Below, in pieces: positions 56,802-64,000 of a DNA stretch of 64,000 bases. Position 1 is the stretch's first letter. Every line of letters starts with the position of its first letter. The notes under the pieces were generated by a model. The model saw only the letters and a list, made by a program, of their open reading frames with translations, did no database searches and was not told the origin of the DNA. The DNA is from Pseudoalteromonas luteoviolacea NCIMB 1944. Lineage in GTDB: Bacteria; Pseudomonadota; Gammaproteobacteria; Enterobacterales; Alteromonadaceae. The DNA lies in contig NZ_AUXS01000064.1 of the NCBI RefSeq assembly GCF_001625565.1, positions 186,001-250,000 of the forward strand. The letters are read 5' to 3'. A program made the position numbers and the translations under genes.

Positions 56802-58829
56802 ATGAGTCATCACGATTGCCACGAATGCGCCCAGTGCGCATGCCACAACCCTCTATGGTCCTCATTTGAAAACCAGCCAAGCTTAGACAAAATAAAAACC
56901 AGTATTAACCAAGCTTATGCCAATAAGCAAGCATCAGATCAAGAAGCTATGAAAGAGTTGGTTATGTATTCTGGTGGAAAAATTCGGCCAATGATAAATG
57001 GCTCAACAGAGCAAGTTGATGCTATTGGCTTTGCAGGCGACACAGTAATTGCTGTGGGTGACTTAGATAACGTCAGCACAAAAATGCATGCACTGGGAAT
57101 GCAAGAGCATGATCACATTGAGCTCTCTTCTCAACAAACCCTCTTACCGGGATTGATTGAACCACATGTGCATATTGTCCCAACAGCAATGACGATGAGC
57201 TGGGCACCGCTTGGACCTTACAATGATAAGCCAGATGATAGCCAGCGTTTGAAAGAAGACTATAGCCCAGATACAATTTGCGAGGTGGCCCTTGAAGCAG
57301 AAAAACACTTAAAAGAGGGCGAATGGCTGCTTGGAGTCGATGTTGATCCATCTCTGATGCCTTTTGTTGATAATCAACTACAAGTGATTGACATAAAATG
57401 GCTAGACCAAAAATTTCCTGATCGCGCTGTATTTTGGCTAGCAGCCTCATTACACACGGCTTACATCAACACTATTGCGTTAAATGAGATCGTAAGTAAA
57501 TTCCCCGAAAGTGAACGTGATGAGTTGACCGAATTGGTTAAGAAACAAGGTGCCTTACAAGAGCTGGATCAAATGGGCTACGGTTTTGACGCTATCCCAC
57601 TGTCACAAAAAGCGCAAATTATTGAAGACTTGCCAAAGAATATCAGCAATATATTTAAAACTGCCAATGAGCGTGGTGTCACCATGATGCTTGAAGCTGG
57701 TATGCAGCCCATTATGGAAATCGTGCTCAAAGCTTATCAAGCTCTCACCCCACAACGTGCACGCGTCGGCTACGCAAAGCTGTGCTCCAACGTGCAAAGT
57801 ACCGAAGACGATATTCACCCCTTTAAGCCACTTGAACGAGTAGACTTGAACCAACCATTTCAAGCGGCCGTTAAACTAGTGTCAGATGGCTCCAATCAGG
57901 GACTTACTGGGTATCAAAGTGAGCAATACAGCTGTAACCCAAAAAATAACTACGGTATTTTTAATTTTAGTGTATCGCCTACAACCGAAGGGGTTGCGGA
58001 TCCACATTCCGAAGTGATTGCCACTGTTACAGATCTACAAACCGAGAAGGTTGCTTTAGTTTCAGGTTCAAATACCAAGGTAATTGCGACTGTTACAGAG
58101 CAGCAAACCGAAGAGGTTGCCATTGTTACTTCACCACCAGCTGATCAAGAGCCGCAAAAACCTAACTTTCAAACAATGGTTAACAATATAATCGCTAAAG
58201 GTTGGCCAATGCTTATCCATGCCAATGGTAACCACGCCATAGACATCACCTTGGATGTTTATGAAAACGCGCTCAATGGACAATCTGGGCTTGAGCGCCG
58301 CCATCGTATTGAACACTGTTCGTTGCTGAATGATTTGAGCGCCAAACGTATGCAACAGCTGGGAATTTCACCGAGCTTTCTAATTGGCCATGTTGGCTAC
58401 TGGGGGTATGCTTTTGATCAAGTGATCTTTAAGGAAAAAGCGCAACTGTTAGATCGCTGTCAGACCATGATAGACCTTGACGCACGGATCACATTACACA
58501 GTGACTTGTCAGTAAGTCCACTGGGGCCGCTGCGCATGATGGAACAAGCGGTAACCCGAATTATGGAAAGATCTCCTGAGGGCGCTGTTCTCAATGAAGC
58601 CGAATGCATTACTCGTGACCAAGCATTGCGCGCCATCACCTATGATGCCGCATGGCAGTGTCATACCGACCAATGGCTTGGGAGCCTTGAAGAGGGCAAG
58701 CTAGCTGACTATGTGATTTTAGAGCAAGATCCATTAAGCATTAAGAATCCAAAAGAAATTCGCGATATACCTGTTCTGCAAACCTGGGTCGGTGGCAAGT
58801 TACGATACCAAAACAAAAATGAGTTATAA
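56802..58829 (+). CDS. YtcJ-like amidohydrolase with Cys/His head and repeat insert
   Basis: A 675-residue metal-dependent amidohydrolase (Amidohydro_3/YtcJ type). The metal-binding HxH is His122-Val-His124 (IEPHVH), and later ligands lie in IHANGNHA, RRHRIEHCS and LHSDLSVSPLGPL. Two features are unusual. The N-terminus is MSHHDCHECAQCACH, with four Cys and four His. An insert near residues 405-443 contains a 22-residue repeat (VIATVTDLQTEKVALVS, then VIATVTEQQTEEVAIVT). AGGAAG fixes the ATG at 56802; a longer frame from 56724 would add a signal-like stretch but lacks a ribosome binding site. It has no signal peptide from the chosen start. Confidence 0.85.
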   Translation: MSHHDCHECAQCACHNPLWSSFENQPSLDKIKTSINQAYANKQASDQEAMKELVMYSGGKIRPMINGSTEQVDAIGFAGDTVIAVGDLDNVSTKMHALGMQEHDHIELSSQQTLLPGLIEPHVHIVPTAMTMSWAPLGPYNDKPDDSQRLKEDYSPDTICEVALEAEKHLKEGEWLLGVDVDPSLMPFVDNQLQVIDIKWLDQKFPDRAVFWLAASLHTAYINTIALNEIVSKFPESERDELTELVKKQGALQELDQMGYGFDAIPLSQKAQIIEDLPKNISNIFKTANERGVTMMLEAGMQPIMEIVLKAYQALTPQRARVGYAKLCSNVQSTEDDIHPFKPLERVDLNQPFQAAVKLVSDGSNQGLTGYQSEQYSCNPKNNYGIFNFSVSPTTEGVADPHSEVIATVTDLQTEKVALVSGSNTKVIATVTEQQTEEVAIVTSPPADQEPQKPNFQTMVNNIIAKGWPMLIHANGNHAIDITLDVYENALNGQSGLERRHRIEHCSLLNDLSAKRMQQLGISPSFLIGHVGYWGYAFDQVIFKEKAQLLDRCQTMIDLDARITLHSDLSVSPLGPLRMMEQAVTRIMERSPEGAVLNEAECITRDQALRAITYDAAWQCHTDQWLGSLEEGKLADYVILEQDPLSIKNPKEIRDIPVLQTWVGGKLRYQNKNEL

Positions 58830-58875
58830 AAAGGTCTGTTTTACTGTTTAATCTCGATTAACGATGAGTATCGGC

Positions 58876-59241
58876 TTAGTCGGTGCTTGTCGTTAACGCC
58901 CTTTTATGCCAAAGCCAACATAACATCAAACTCAAAGCACCACTTGCATACGTGATCAACAAAGGCAATTGCGTAGCAGCATCTTCAGCGTACATAAATA
59001 CACTCGATAAAACCCACGCTGCAACCGCCCCGATAATCAGCCACACAGATGCTGATATTAGCTTATGCTTTGGCGCAGAGGCATACCCAGCAAACACCAC
59101 ACATGCAGCCGCCACACCGCCAATGTTCGGCTTTTTCCAAACTCCAGCGATATCGGCAATCACCCCAGCAAGGGTTGCAGAGACGACAAACACAACAATG
59201 ACAATGGTTATGGAAAATAAAAAACGTACCAATAGATTCAT
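58876..59241 (-). CDS. Small integral membrane protein, unknown
   Basis: A 121-residue protein with four predicted transmembrane segments (residues 6-26, 38-55, 62-82 and 90-110). The ATG at 59241 follows AGGAGAGAGG, a very good ribosome binding site; the upstream extension runs into the decayed kinase gene. I do not recognise it. Confidence 0.65.
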   Translation of the reverse strand: MNLLVRFLFSITIVIVVFVVSATLAGVIADIAGVWKKPNIGGVAAACVVFAGYASAPKHKLISASVWLIIGAVAAWVLSSVFMYAEDAATQLPLLITYASGALSLMLCWLWHKRALTTSTD

Positions 59242-59304
59242 CCTCTCTCCTTCAACGAAGTTGTCGCAACGACATTGTGACAGCCACACTGCCAAATGTA
59301 TCAA

Positions 59305-59709
59305 TCAGGTGGTGATCTCAAGTGGCGAGCGTAATTCAAAATGCGCGCCCATTGGTTTTGCTCAATGCCCGGGCCATCATCCTCAACGATTAATAAACAT
59401 GAATTTTCAACGAGTAGCAATCACACGTTTATCTTGTTATTGGCAAAATGCGAGGCATTTGACGTTAAGTTGTTCAATGCTCGCAGTAATGCTCGACGGT
59501 CCAAAAACAGCTGACTTTTTGCCAATACCTTGTCTACAGTATAGTCAATTTCTAGATTGCTAAGCTGCTGGCGGAGCTGTTCTAATTCGCGTTCAATTTG
59601 CCCGCAAGGTGGCACTTCGCAAAGTGGGTGATGTCCATTGCCCGGTTATATCGAGATAACGCCAATGTTTGGCTAATTAAATTGTCCAGATCGTCAAAGC
59701 CCGTTAACC
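59305..59709 (-). pseudogene. Remnant of an RstB-like sensor histidine kinase
   Basis: Three pieces in different minus-strand frames align in order with an EnvZ/RstB-type kinase. First, DLDNLISQTLALSRYNRA (59640-59700, dimerisation helix end). Second, LLRALNNLTSNASHFANN (59440-59500, N-box). Third, LLIVEDDGPGIEQNQWARIL (59330-59395, G1 box). At least two frameshifts separate them and the sensor and phosphoacceptor parts are missing. This is a decayed gene. Confidence 0.75.
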
Positions 59710-59957
59710 AACACCCCGAATACAGGAGGTAGTGAAGGCGTTGGCTATTTTTGGTTTCTTGACCATGAACATATCCACCCTGATGGCGGAGATCCCGGCG
59801 TGTTTAGCTATTTTGCCATAAATAAAACTAATAAGTCGGCAGTTATATTGGCCTCGAATGGTGATGAAACCCATCCAGAATTTGAATCTCAAATACAGAT
59901 ACTTGGCAATGCCGCTTTGGGGCTATATTTATACTCAGGAGTAAAATTGCTTCAATC
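59709..59957 (+). pseudogene. C-terminal remnant of a serine beta-lactamase-like hydrolase
   Basis: The plus-strand frame reads GGSEGVGYFWFLDH, then HPDGGDPGVFSYFAINKTN and SAVILASNGD, which matches the end of class C beta-lactamase/penicillin-binding-type serine hydrolases (KTG-like HxGGxPG element, then FxxNxxxxxxVxxLSNGD). Nothing upstream encodes the catalytic SxxK. The frame then runs into a REP element and stops at 60057. Confidence 0.65.
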
Positions 59958-59990
59958 GAGGAGCCTGCACCGAGCACATGCCTGCAAGAC

Positions 59991-60024
59991 TCCTCATCCC
60001 TGTCACCTTGAGATTGTTTCAGGG
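59991..60024. repeat. REP-type element (single unit)
   Basis: TCCTCATCCCTGTCACCTTG and the following AGATTGTTTCAGGG nearly match the element at 60583-60616 and are a variant of the CCCTGAG...CTCAGGG palindrome in the array near 50 kb. It sits just after the beta-lactamase remnant. Confidence 0.7.
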
Positions 60025-60050
60025 CCTATTTATACAGACTATACTATATG

Positions 60051-60080
60051 CGCTTAAGCAGCTTAGAGACAAACCTTGTC
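60051..60080. repeat. Direct repeat flanking the small peptide gene (paired with 60351-60380)
   Basis: CGCTTAAGCAG occurs at 60051-60061 and exactly 300 bases later at 60351-60361, and the following 19 bases are also similar (TTAGAGAC / TATAGAGAG). The second copy starts three bases after the peptide stop codon. The first may be the trailing end of an older copy of the peptide gene. Confidence 0.55.
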
Positions 60081-60207
60081 CAACGACTTCCACACACAGC
60101 GCGAGCACGGCATTGACCTTTTAAGCTCGTTGTTAATTCAACTTATTGACCTCTTAACTTACACTTGTTAGTTTAAGTACCGATAATAAAAAATAAAGGA
60201 ATTGAAA

Positions 60208-60348
60208 ATGAAAGTTAAGTTAAATAAAAAGCCACTAAAAAAACTATCAAAAAATAAAACAGCATTACCGGTTGAGGCTACACCTCAAATAGCCGGTGGT
60301 AGTACTACTTACCAACCGACTGACCCATTTTATCAAACTGTGCAATAA
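60208..60348 (+). CDS. Precursor-like small peptide with double-glycine leader
   Basis: A 46-residue peptide with AAGGA nine bases before the ATG and a strong terminator after it. The leader is basic and Leu/Lys-patterned (MKVKLNKKPLKKLSKNKT), ends in a Gly-Gly site (QIAGG, Gly30-Gly31), and is followed by a 15-residue tail STTYQPTDPFYQTVQ, rich in Thr/Ser/Tyr/Pro with no Cys. This resembles leader peptides of ribosomally made, exported peptides. No modification enzyme, peptidase-ABC exporter or immunity gene lies in the neighbourhood, so it is an orphan. The peptide nature of the product is inference. Confidence 0.6.
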   Translation: MKVKLNKKPLKKLSKNKTALPVEATPQIAGGSTTYQPTDPFYQTVQ

Positions 60349-60411
60349 TACGCTTAAGCAGTATAGAGAGAATACTTGTTCTATCATAATATAGTTATAA
60401 GTATTGGATTG

Positions 60412-60440
60412 AGGCCAAGAGATGCATACTTGGCCTTTTT
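60412..60440 (+). terminator. Terminator after the precursor-like peptide gene
   Basis: AGGCCAAG pairs perfectly with CTTGGCCT around a nine-base loop and is followed by TTTT. It lies 63 bases after the peptide stop, supporting a real transcript. Confidence 0.88.
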
Positions 60441-60582
60441 CGATAGTATTAAACCATTTAAACCGACCTCTATCGCTTGTACTTCATCATACTAAACAAA
60501 CCTATTACATAGGCTATCAGCAACAGGATTTAAGTCGCAACACCTTCAGCATACAGAAGTACACTTGATAAAAACACGCCAA

Positions 60583-60660
60583 TCCTCATCCCTGTCACCC
60601 TGAGATTGTTTCAGGGTCATTAACCAACGAAATAAATTGCGGGGCAAGCCAGCGATGACG
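60583..60660. repeat. REP-type element, both halves
   Basis: The palindromic half (CCCTGAGATTGTTTCAGGG around 60598-60616) is followed by the second module ATTGCGGGGCAAGCC (60633-60647) and ATGACGAGGG, the same two modules found alternating in the array at 49781-50470. The remainder of the interval 60441-60732 shows no gene. Confidence 0.75.
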
Positions 60661-60732
60661 AGGGAGACAAAATCGCTTACTTTTAAACTTTGCAAATACT
60701 GACTGTTTAAGCTCTATAATTAAGAACAAAGA

Positions 60733-61980
60733 CTACTTCTTTTTATTCCGTAACCAAAATAAACTCCCCTCAACGCTTAGCCATGCTTTTTTACCGCCCA
60801 TTTCAATATAGGTGATAACTTCTTCTTTAGAACCAAGTGTGTAACCTAACACATCGTGAAGTCTAACTTTTTCTTGTCCTGTTAAAATTTTTACAAAGTG
60901 TTTGTTTGCTTTTATCAAGCTTTGTTTAATCGCATTTAGCTCAGCAGACTCCCCTTCTAAAGCAAATCGCATCAAAACATCGGCAGCGCTCATAAAAATC
61001 CCACCATCTTCATATTCGCTCAACAATACCTTTAACTTATCCCATTGTTTTAGCAAGACTAAGCAGTTTGCATACAAATAGCGGCAGGCTTGATTATCAT
61101 TCGGGTTAAGTTTTAACAACGCCTCTAACTCGGTGCATGCTTTTTGGAATTGGTTACTTTCAAACAGTAACCTAGCTTTGTGAAAACGCACAGCCATATA
61201 AGGCCGAGTCTCATGAATAAGCCAGAAATGCCCTTCGTTTTGTTGTTTGAACGCAGGTGTTATAAAAGTTTGCTCTTCTACATTAAGAAATTCATCAAGT
61301 AAGTACAGAGAGTCAACATCATCTAGTTGAAGCAAGAAACTGACGGCATCATCTTTGGCATCTAGTGCTTCGTCACTAAACTCATTGTAATCAACTCCCT
61401 TAAATTCTGAATCTGCAAAGTCATCAATATCAAACGGCAACATACTTAACGTATCGGAAAGAGCATGTATTGTTGAGGCCAATCTTCTTTTTGCCAATAA
61501 AGCTTCTTGCTCAAAAGTTCGAGTCGGCTCAGAGTAAGAAAACATCAGCTTTGCCCTATCAAGGCTAGTAAACCCAGCAAAAAAAGCTTGTGTTTCAACA
61601 ATGGCCTCTTTGTGCTCGGCAGACAGTTTTACATCATTTAATACGGTACTGAGGCCTGCTATAAAGCCAGTGCAAAATTTAGGTAAAGGCGCTTCTTCAT
61701 CTAGAGACGTTGCAATATCATTTTTTGATAGCACACACTGTTTTGGCAACTTATACGTTGCTTTAGCCACAGTAATCTGGCATTGCTCACACAGCTCCAT
61801 TAAGGCTTCCAGTTGGTATCTATTAATTGATTGGTAGTCACCAAATATATTAACTAACCATTCATCAACCCGAACCTCAGTGCCAAGCGTTGCAAGTCCG
61901 ACTAAAAAACCTTCAATGTAGTTATAATCAGGTTGATTCAGTGTATTTTGTGAAAAAGCTAAGATAGTTTTTCGGGCCAT
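60733..61980 (-). CDS. UPF0149/TPR-like protein (copy 2)
   Basis: A 415-residue paralogue of the protein at 45198. Shared features are FIEGYIVGLGLTP versus YIEGFLVGLATLG, PLPNYCMGMLL versus PLPKFCTGFIA, a TPR-like stretch (QFQKACTELEALLKLNPND) and the almost identical end KAWLSVEGSLFWL. The middle contains an acidic insert (DIDDFADSEFKGVDYNEF). The ATG at 61980 is used; a TTG at 61992 is possible. Function unknown. Confidence 0.7.
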   Translation of the reverse strand: MARKTILAFSQNTLNQPDYNYIEGFLVGLATLGTEVRVDEWLVNIFGDYQSINRYQLEALMELCEQCQITVAKATYKLPKQCVLSKNDIATSLDEEAPLPKFCTGFIAGLSTVLNDVKLSAEHKEAIVETQAFFAGFTSLDRAKLMFSYSEPTRTFEQEALLAKRRLASTIHALSDTLSMLPFDIDDFADSEFKGVDYNEFSDEALDAKDDAVSFLLQLDDVDSLYLLDEFLNVEEQTFITPAFKQQNEGHFWLIHETRPYMAVRFHKARLLFESNQFQKACTELEALLKLNPNDNQACRYLYANCLVLLKQWDKLKVLLSEYEDGGIFMSAADVLMRFALEGESAELNAIKQSLIKANKHFVKILTGQEKVRLHDVLGYTLGSKEEVITYIEMGGKKAWLSVEGSLFWLRNKKK

Positions 61981-62210
61981 GGAGTGTATCAAAAGAAGTC
62001 CCTTTTATATTGGATAATAATAGCTACTAAACGTTACTCTTTTACCCATTGATACGCAATGCCGCACTCAGGAGGCGAATACAATCGTTATCATTCTTTT
62101 TGCACAGAAAGGGTTAGCACTTATTTGTGTACTTCCTGGCCCACTCATTAAAAAAACGATAAGATACATTCGCTATCAATTAGTTAGAATAAAAACAACA
62201 GGATTTGGTC

Positions 62211-64000
62211 GTGCAGCAAATTGGCATTTACGAGCAGCTGATTACCCAAGTGGTAGAGCAAAACTTAAACCGCGAACAATTTTACATTGGTGAACGTCAG
62301 CTTGAATCAAGCGAAGCCTCTGTGTGGCTATCTCGCTTTCTCTCAAAACTGGTCGCCAATGCCATTGATGCCATCCCAAATAGTGATGACAACCGCATCA
62401 CCAAGCAAATCGAACTGGCTAATAAACTGGTATTTTGGTTAAAAAATCACATCAAAGACGAGCAATTAATCAGTGAAAACCTCATTGATTCACAAGGTCG
62501 CATCCTCACGGCCCTGTTTGACAAGCAAAACCCAATTTCGAGTGACTTACCAAGCTACAGCAAAGACATATTCCCACAAACTGGACTGAGCCAAAGTGAG
62601 CTATTTTCTGGAGCAAACGCAGGAATTTCCCTTGAAAGCGAAATCAAAAGAGAGATCTTATCAAGTGACACCATATACTGGCTGGTTTCATTTATACGCT
62701 GGACAGGGCTGCGCATTTTTAAAGAAGAACTAAAGCGCTATGTTGAAAGCGGTAAACAGTTAAAAGTAATCACCACTTCTTACATGGGCGCGACTGAGCA
62801 GCGAGCCATCGACTTTTTAGCCAGCTTGCCAAACACCCAAGTAAAAATCAGCTACAACAATGATAGCCAACGCCTACATGCCAAATCCTATTTGTTTTTA
62901 AGAGATAACGGTTTTCACACCGGCTATATTGGCTCGTCCAACTTATCAAAAGCCGCATTGTCTAACGGTTTAGAGTGGAATTTAAAAGTCACCAACCAAG
63001 AGATCCCACACATTATTCAAAAAGCACTTAGCACCTTTGAAACCTATTGGGAGTCTGACGAATTTGAGCGCTATACAGGTAAAGCCCCTTGCCAAAACAA
63101 ATTAACGCAAGCGCTCAATGTCGCAAAGAGTCAACAAGCTGATACCTCACACTTTTATTTAGATATTCAGCCAAAACCGCATCAAAAAGCCATGCTTGAA
63201 AAGCTCAGTGCTGAACGAAGCGTACACGGTCGATATAAAAACCTAGTAGTTGCAGCCACAGGCACTGGTAAAACCTTGATCTCCGCGTTCGATTTTGCGC
63301 GATTTTTAAAGCAAAACCCACAAGCGAAATTACTCTTTGTGGCCCATCGAGAAGAGATATTAAAACAAGCGCGTTCAGCATATCGCGCTGTACTCAAAAA
63401 CAACCAATTTGGCGAACTATGGGTCGGACAACACAAGCCAAGCAGCTTTAACCACCTGTTTGCGTCAATCCAAACGCTCAATAATCAATTAGAGTCGCTT
63501 AACCTCACTGCCGACTTTTATGACTACATTATCATTGACGAAGTACACCATAACGCAGCAAACAGCTACCGAGGCGTGATTAATCATTTTACACCCCGCA
63601 TCTTACTCGGTTTAACTGCAACGCCCGAAAGGCAAGACGGCGGCAACATTCTCAGTGATTTCAATGATGTCATTGCCGCAGAGCTTCGATTACCTGAAGC
63701 CATCAATAATCGCTATTTGATCCCATTTCAATACTTTGCCATTGATGATGACACGGATCTCAGCCGTGTTTCTTGGCAACGTGGCCGTTACGATGTTGGT
63801 GCGCTTACACACGTATTCACTCAAAACGACCATCGTGCCCTAAAAATCATGCAAAGCCTAGCGGACATCGTCACGAACGTGCGCACCATCAAAGCCTTGG
63901 CATTTTGTGTTAGTAAGCAACATGCCATATTTATGGCCGAGCAATTTAACTTAAAAGGCATTAGCAGTGATGTACTAACCAGTGACAATGCCAATGACAG
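62211..64000 (+). CDS. PLD-nuclease/SF2-helicase protein, truncated by the right edge
   Basis: An open frame from GTG 62211 (AGGA about nine bases upstream) runs for 596 codons to the window edge. The N-terminal part (about 115-285) contains a phospholipase-D-type site: LHAKSYLF with His223 and Lys225, then GSSNLSKAAL. A superfamily 2 helicase follows: Walker A ATGTGKT (Lys354), DEVHH (Asp443-His447) and LGLTATPER. This PLD-plus-helicase order is typical of a family whose longer members end in a DUF3427 domain, which would be beyond the window. It probably acts on DNA, in repair or defence. An in-frame TTG lies at 62205. Confidence 0.87.
   Translation, partial: MQQIGIYEQLITQVVEQNLNREQFYIGERQLESSEASVWLSRFLSKLVANAIDAIPNSDDNRITKQIELANKLVFWLKNHIKDEQLISENLIDSQGRILTALFDKQNPISSDLPSYSKDIFPQTGLSQSELFSGANAGISLESEIKREILSSDTIYWLVSFIRWTGLRIFKEELKRYVESGKQLKVITTSYMGATEQRAIDFLASLPNTQVKISYNNDSQRLHAKSYLFLRDNGFHTGYIGSSNLSKAALSNGLEWNLKVTNQEIPHIIQKALSTFETYWESDEFERYTGKAPCQNKLTQALNVAKSQQADTSHFYLDIQPKPHQKAMLEKLSAERSVHGRYKNLVVAATGTGKTLISAFDFARFLKQNPQAKLLFVAHREEILKQARSAYRAVLKNNQFGELWVGQHKPSSFNHLFASIQTLNNQLESLNLTADFYDYIIIDEVHHNAANSYRGVINHFTPRILLGLTATPERQDGGNILSDFNDVIAAELRLPEAINNRYLIPFQYFAIDDDTDLSRVSWQRGRYDVGALTHVFTQNDHRALKIMQSLADIVTNVRTIKALAFCVSKQHAIFMAEQFNLKGISSDVLTSDNAND

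Noticed and set aside
59800-60057. Intact small protein gene over the beta-lactamase remnant
   Set aside because: Its first half is the C-terminus of a much larger hydrolase family and its second half is REP sequence.

Overview
The window is chromosomal DNA from a marine gammaproteobacterium, most likely Pseudoalteromonas or a close relative. The evidence is the low GC content, two large TonB-dependent receptors, RlmF, three large hybrid histidine kinases, a LodA/LodB pair, LacI-controlled sugar uptake through a TonB receptor, and an orphan double-glycine peptide. The genus call is inference from gene content. I see no rRNA or tRNA genes, CRISPR array, prophage or intact insertion sequence.

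Layout. 0-5.7 kb: an edge-truncated gene, a TonB receptor with a TPR-sulfotransferase, and an alpha/beta hydrolase. 5.8-12.1 kb: rlmF, two sensor kinases, tdk and a periplasmic binding protein. 12.3-15 kb: an iron and oxidative-stress block (TPR-like gene plus sodA, two bacterioferritin subunits, bfd) with Fur-like sites. 15-22.4 kb: a hybrid kinase, a CDF transporter, a degenerate NERD protein and two WD40-like lipoproteins. 22.5-24.6 kb: a small membrane protein and a Zur-box-controlled, AztD-like zinc lipoprotein. 24.6-31.3 kb: a trehalose locus (trehalase, MFS permease, LacI regulator, TonB receptor) tied together by two identical LacI-type operators. 31.4-38.5 kb: a small protein, a zinc phospholipase C-like exoprotein, an Asp/Glu racemase, two paralogous outer-membrane barrels and a CxxCH chemoreceptor. 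38.5-46.5 kb: threonine aldolase, a hybrid kinase, a small secreted protein, adjacent BLUF and EAL genes, and a UPF0149/TPR protein. 46.8-51.9 kb: a 933-residue Sel1-repeat lipoprotein, a composite REP array, a LysR regulator and a small periplasmic protein. 52-59.2 kb: lodB-lodA (CTQ amino-acid oxidase and its FAD maturation enzyme), a zinc peptidase, and an amidohydrolase with a Cys/His-rich head and an unusual repeat insert. 59.3-60.7 kb: a decayed patch holding RstB-like kinase and beta-lactamase remnants, REP units, and an intact 46-residue double-glycine precursor-like peptide with its own terminator. 60.7-64 kb: a second UPF0149/TPR paralogue and a PLD-nuclease/SF2-helicase gene cut by the right edge.

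The best-supported working units are: the split-function bacterioferritin pair with Bfd; the LacI/trehalose/TonB regulon; the Zur-regulated zinc lipoprotein; lodA-lodB; and the BLUF-EAL neighbourhood. The least explained are the orphan peptide among decayed genes, the progressively lengthening REP array, the paired UPF0149/TPR proteins and the amidohydrolase insert.
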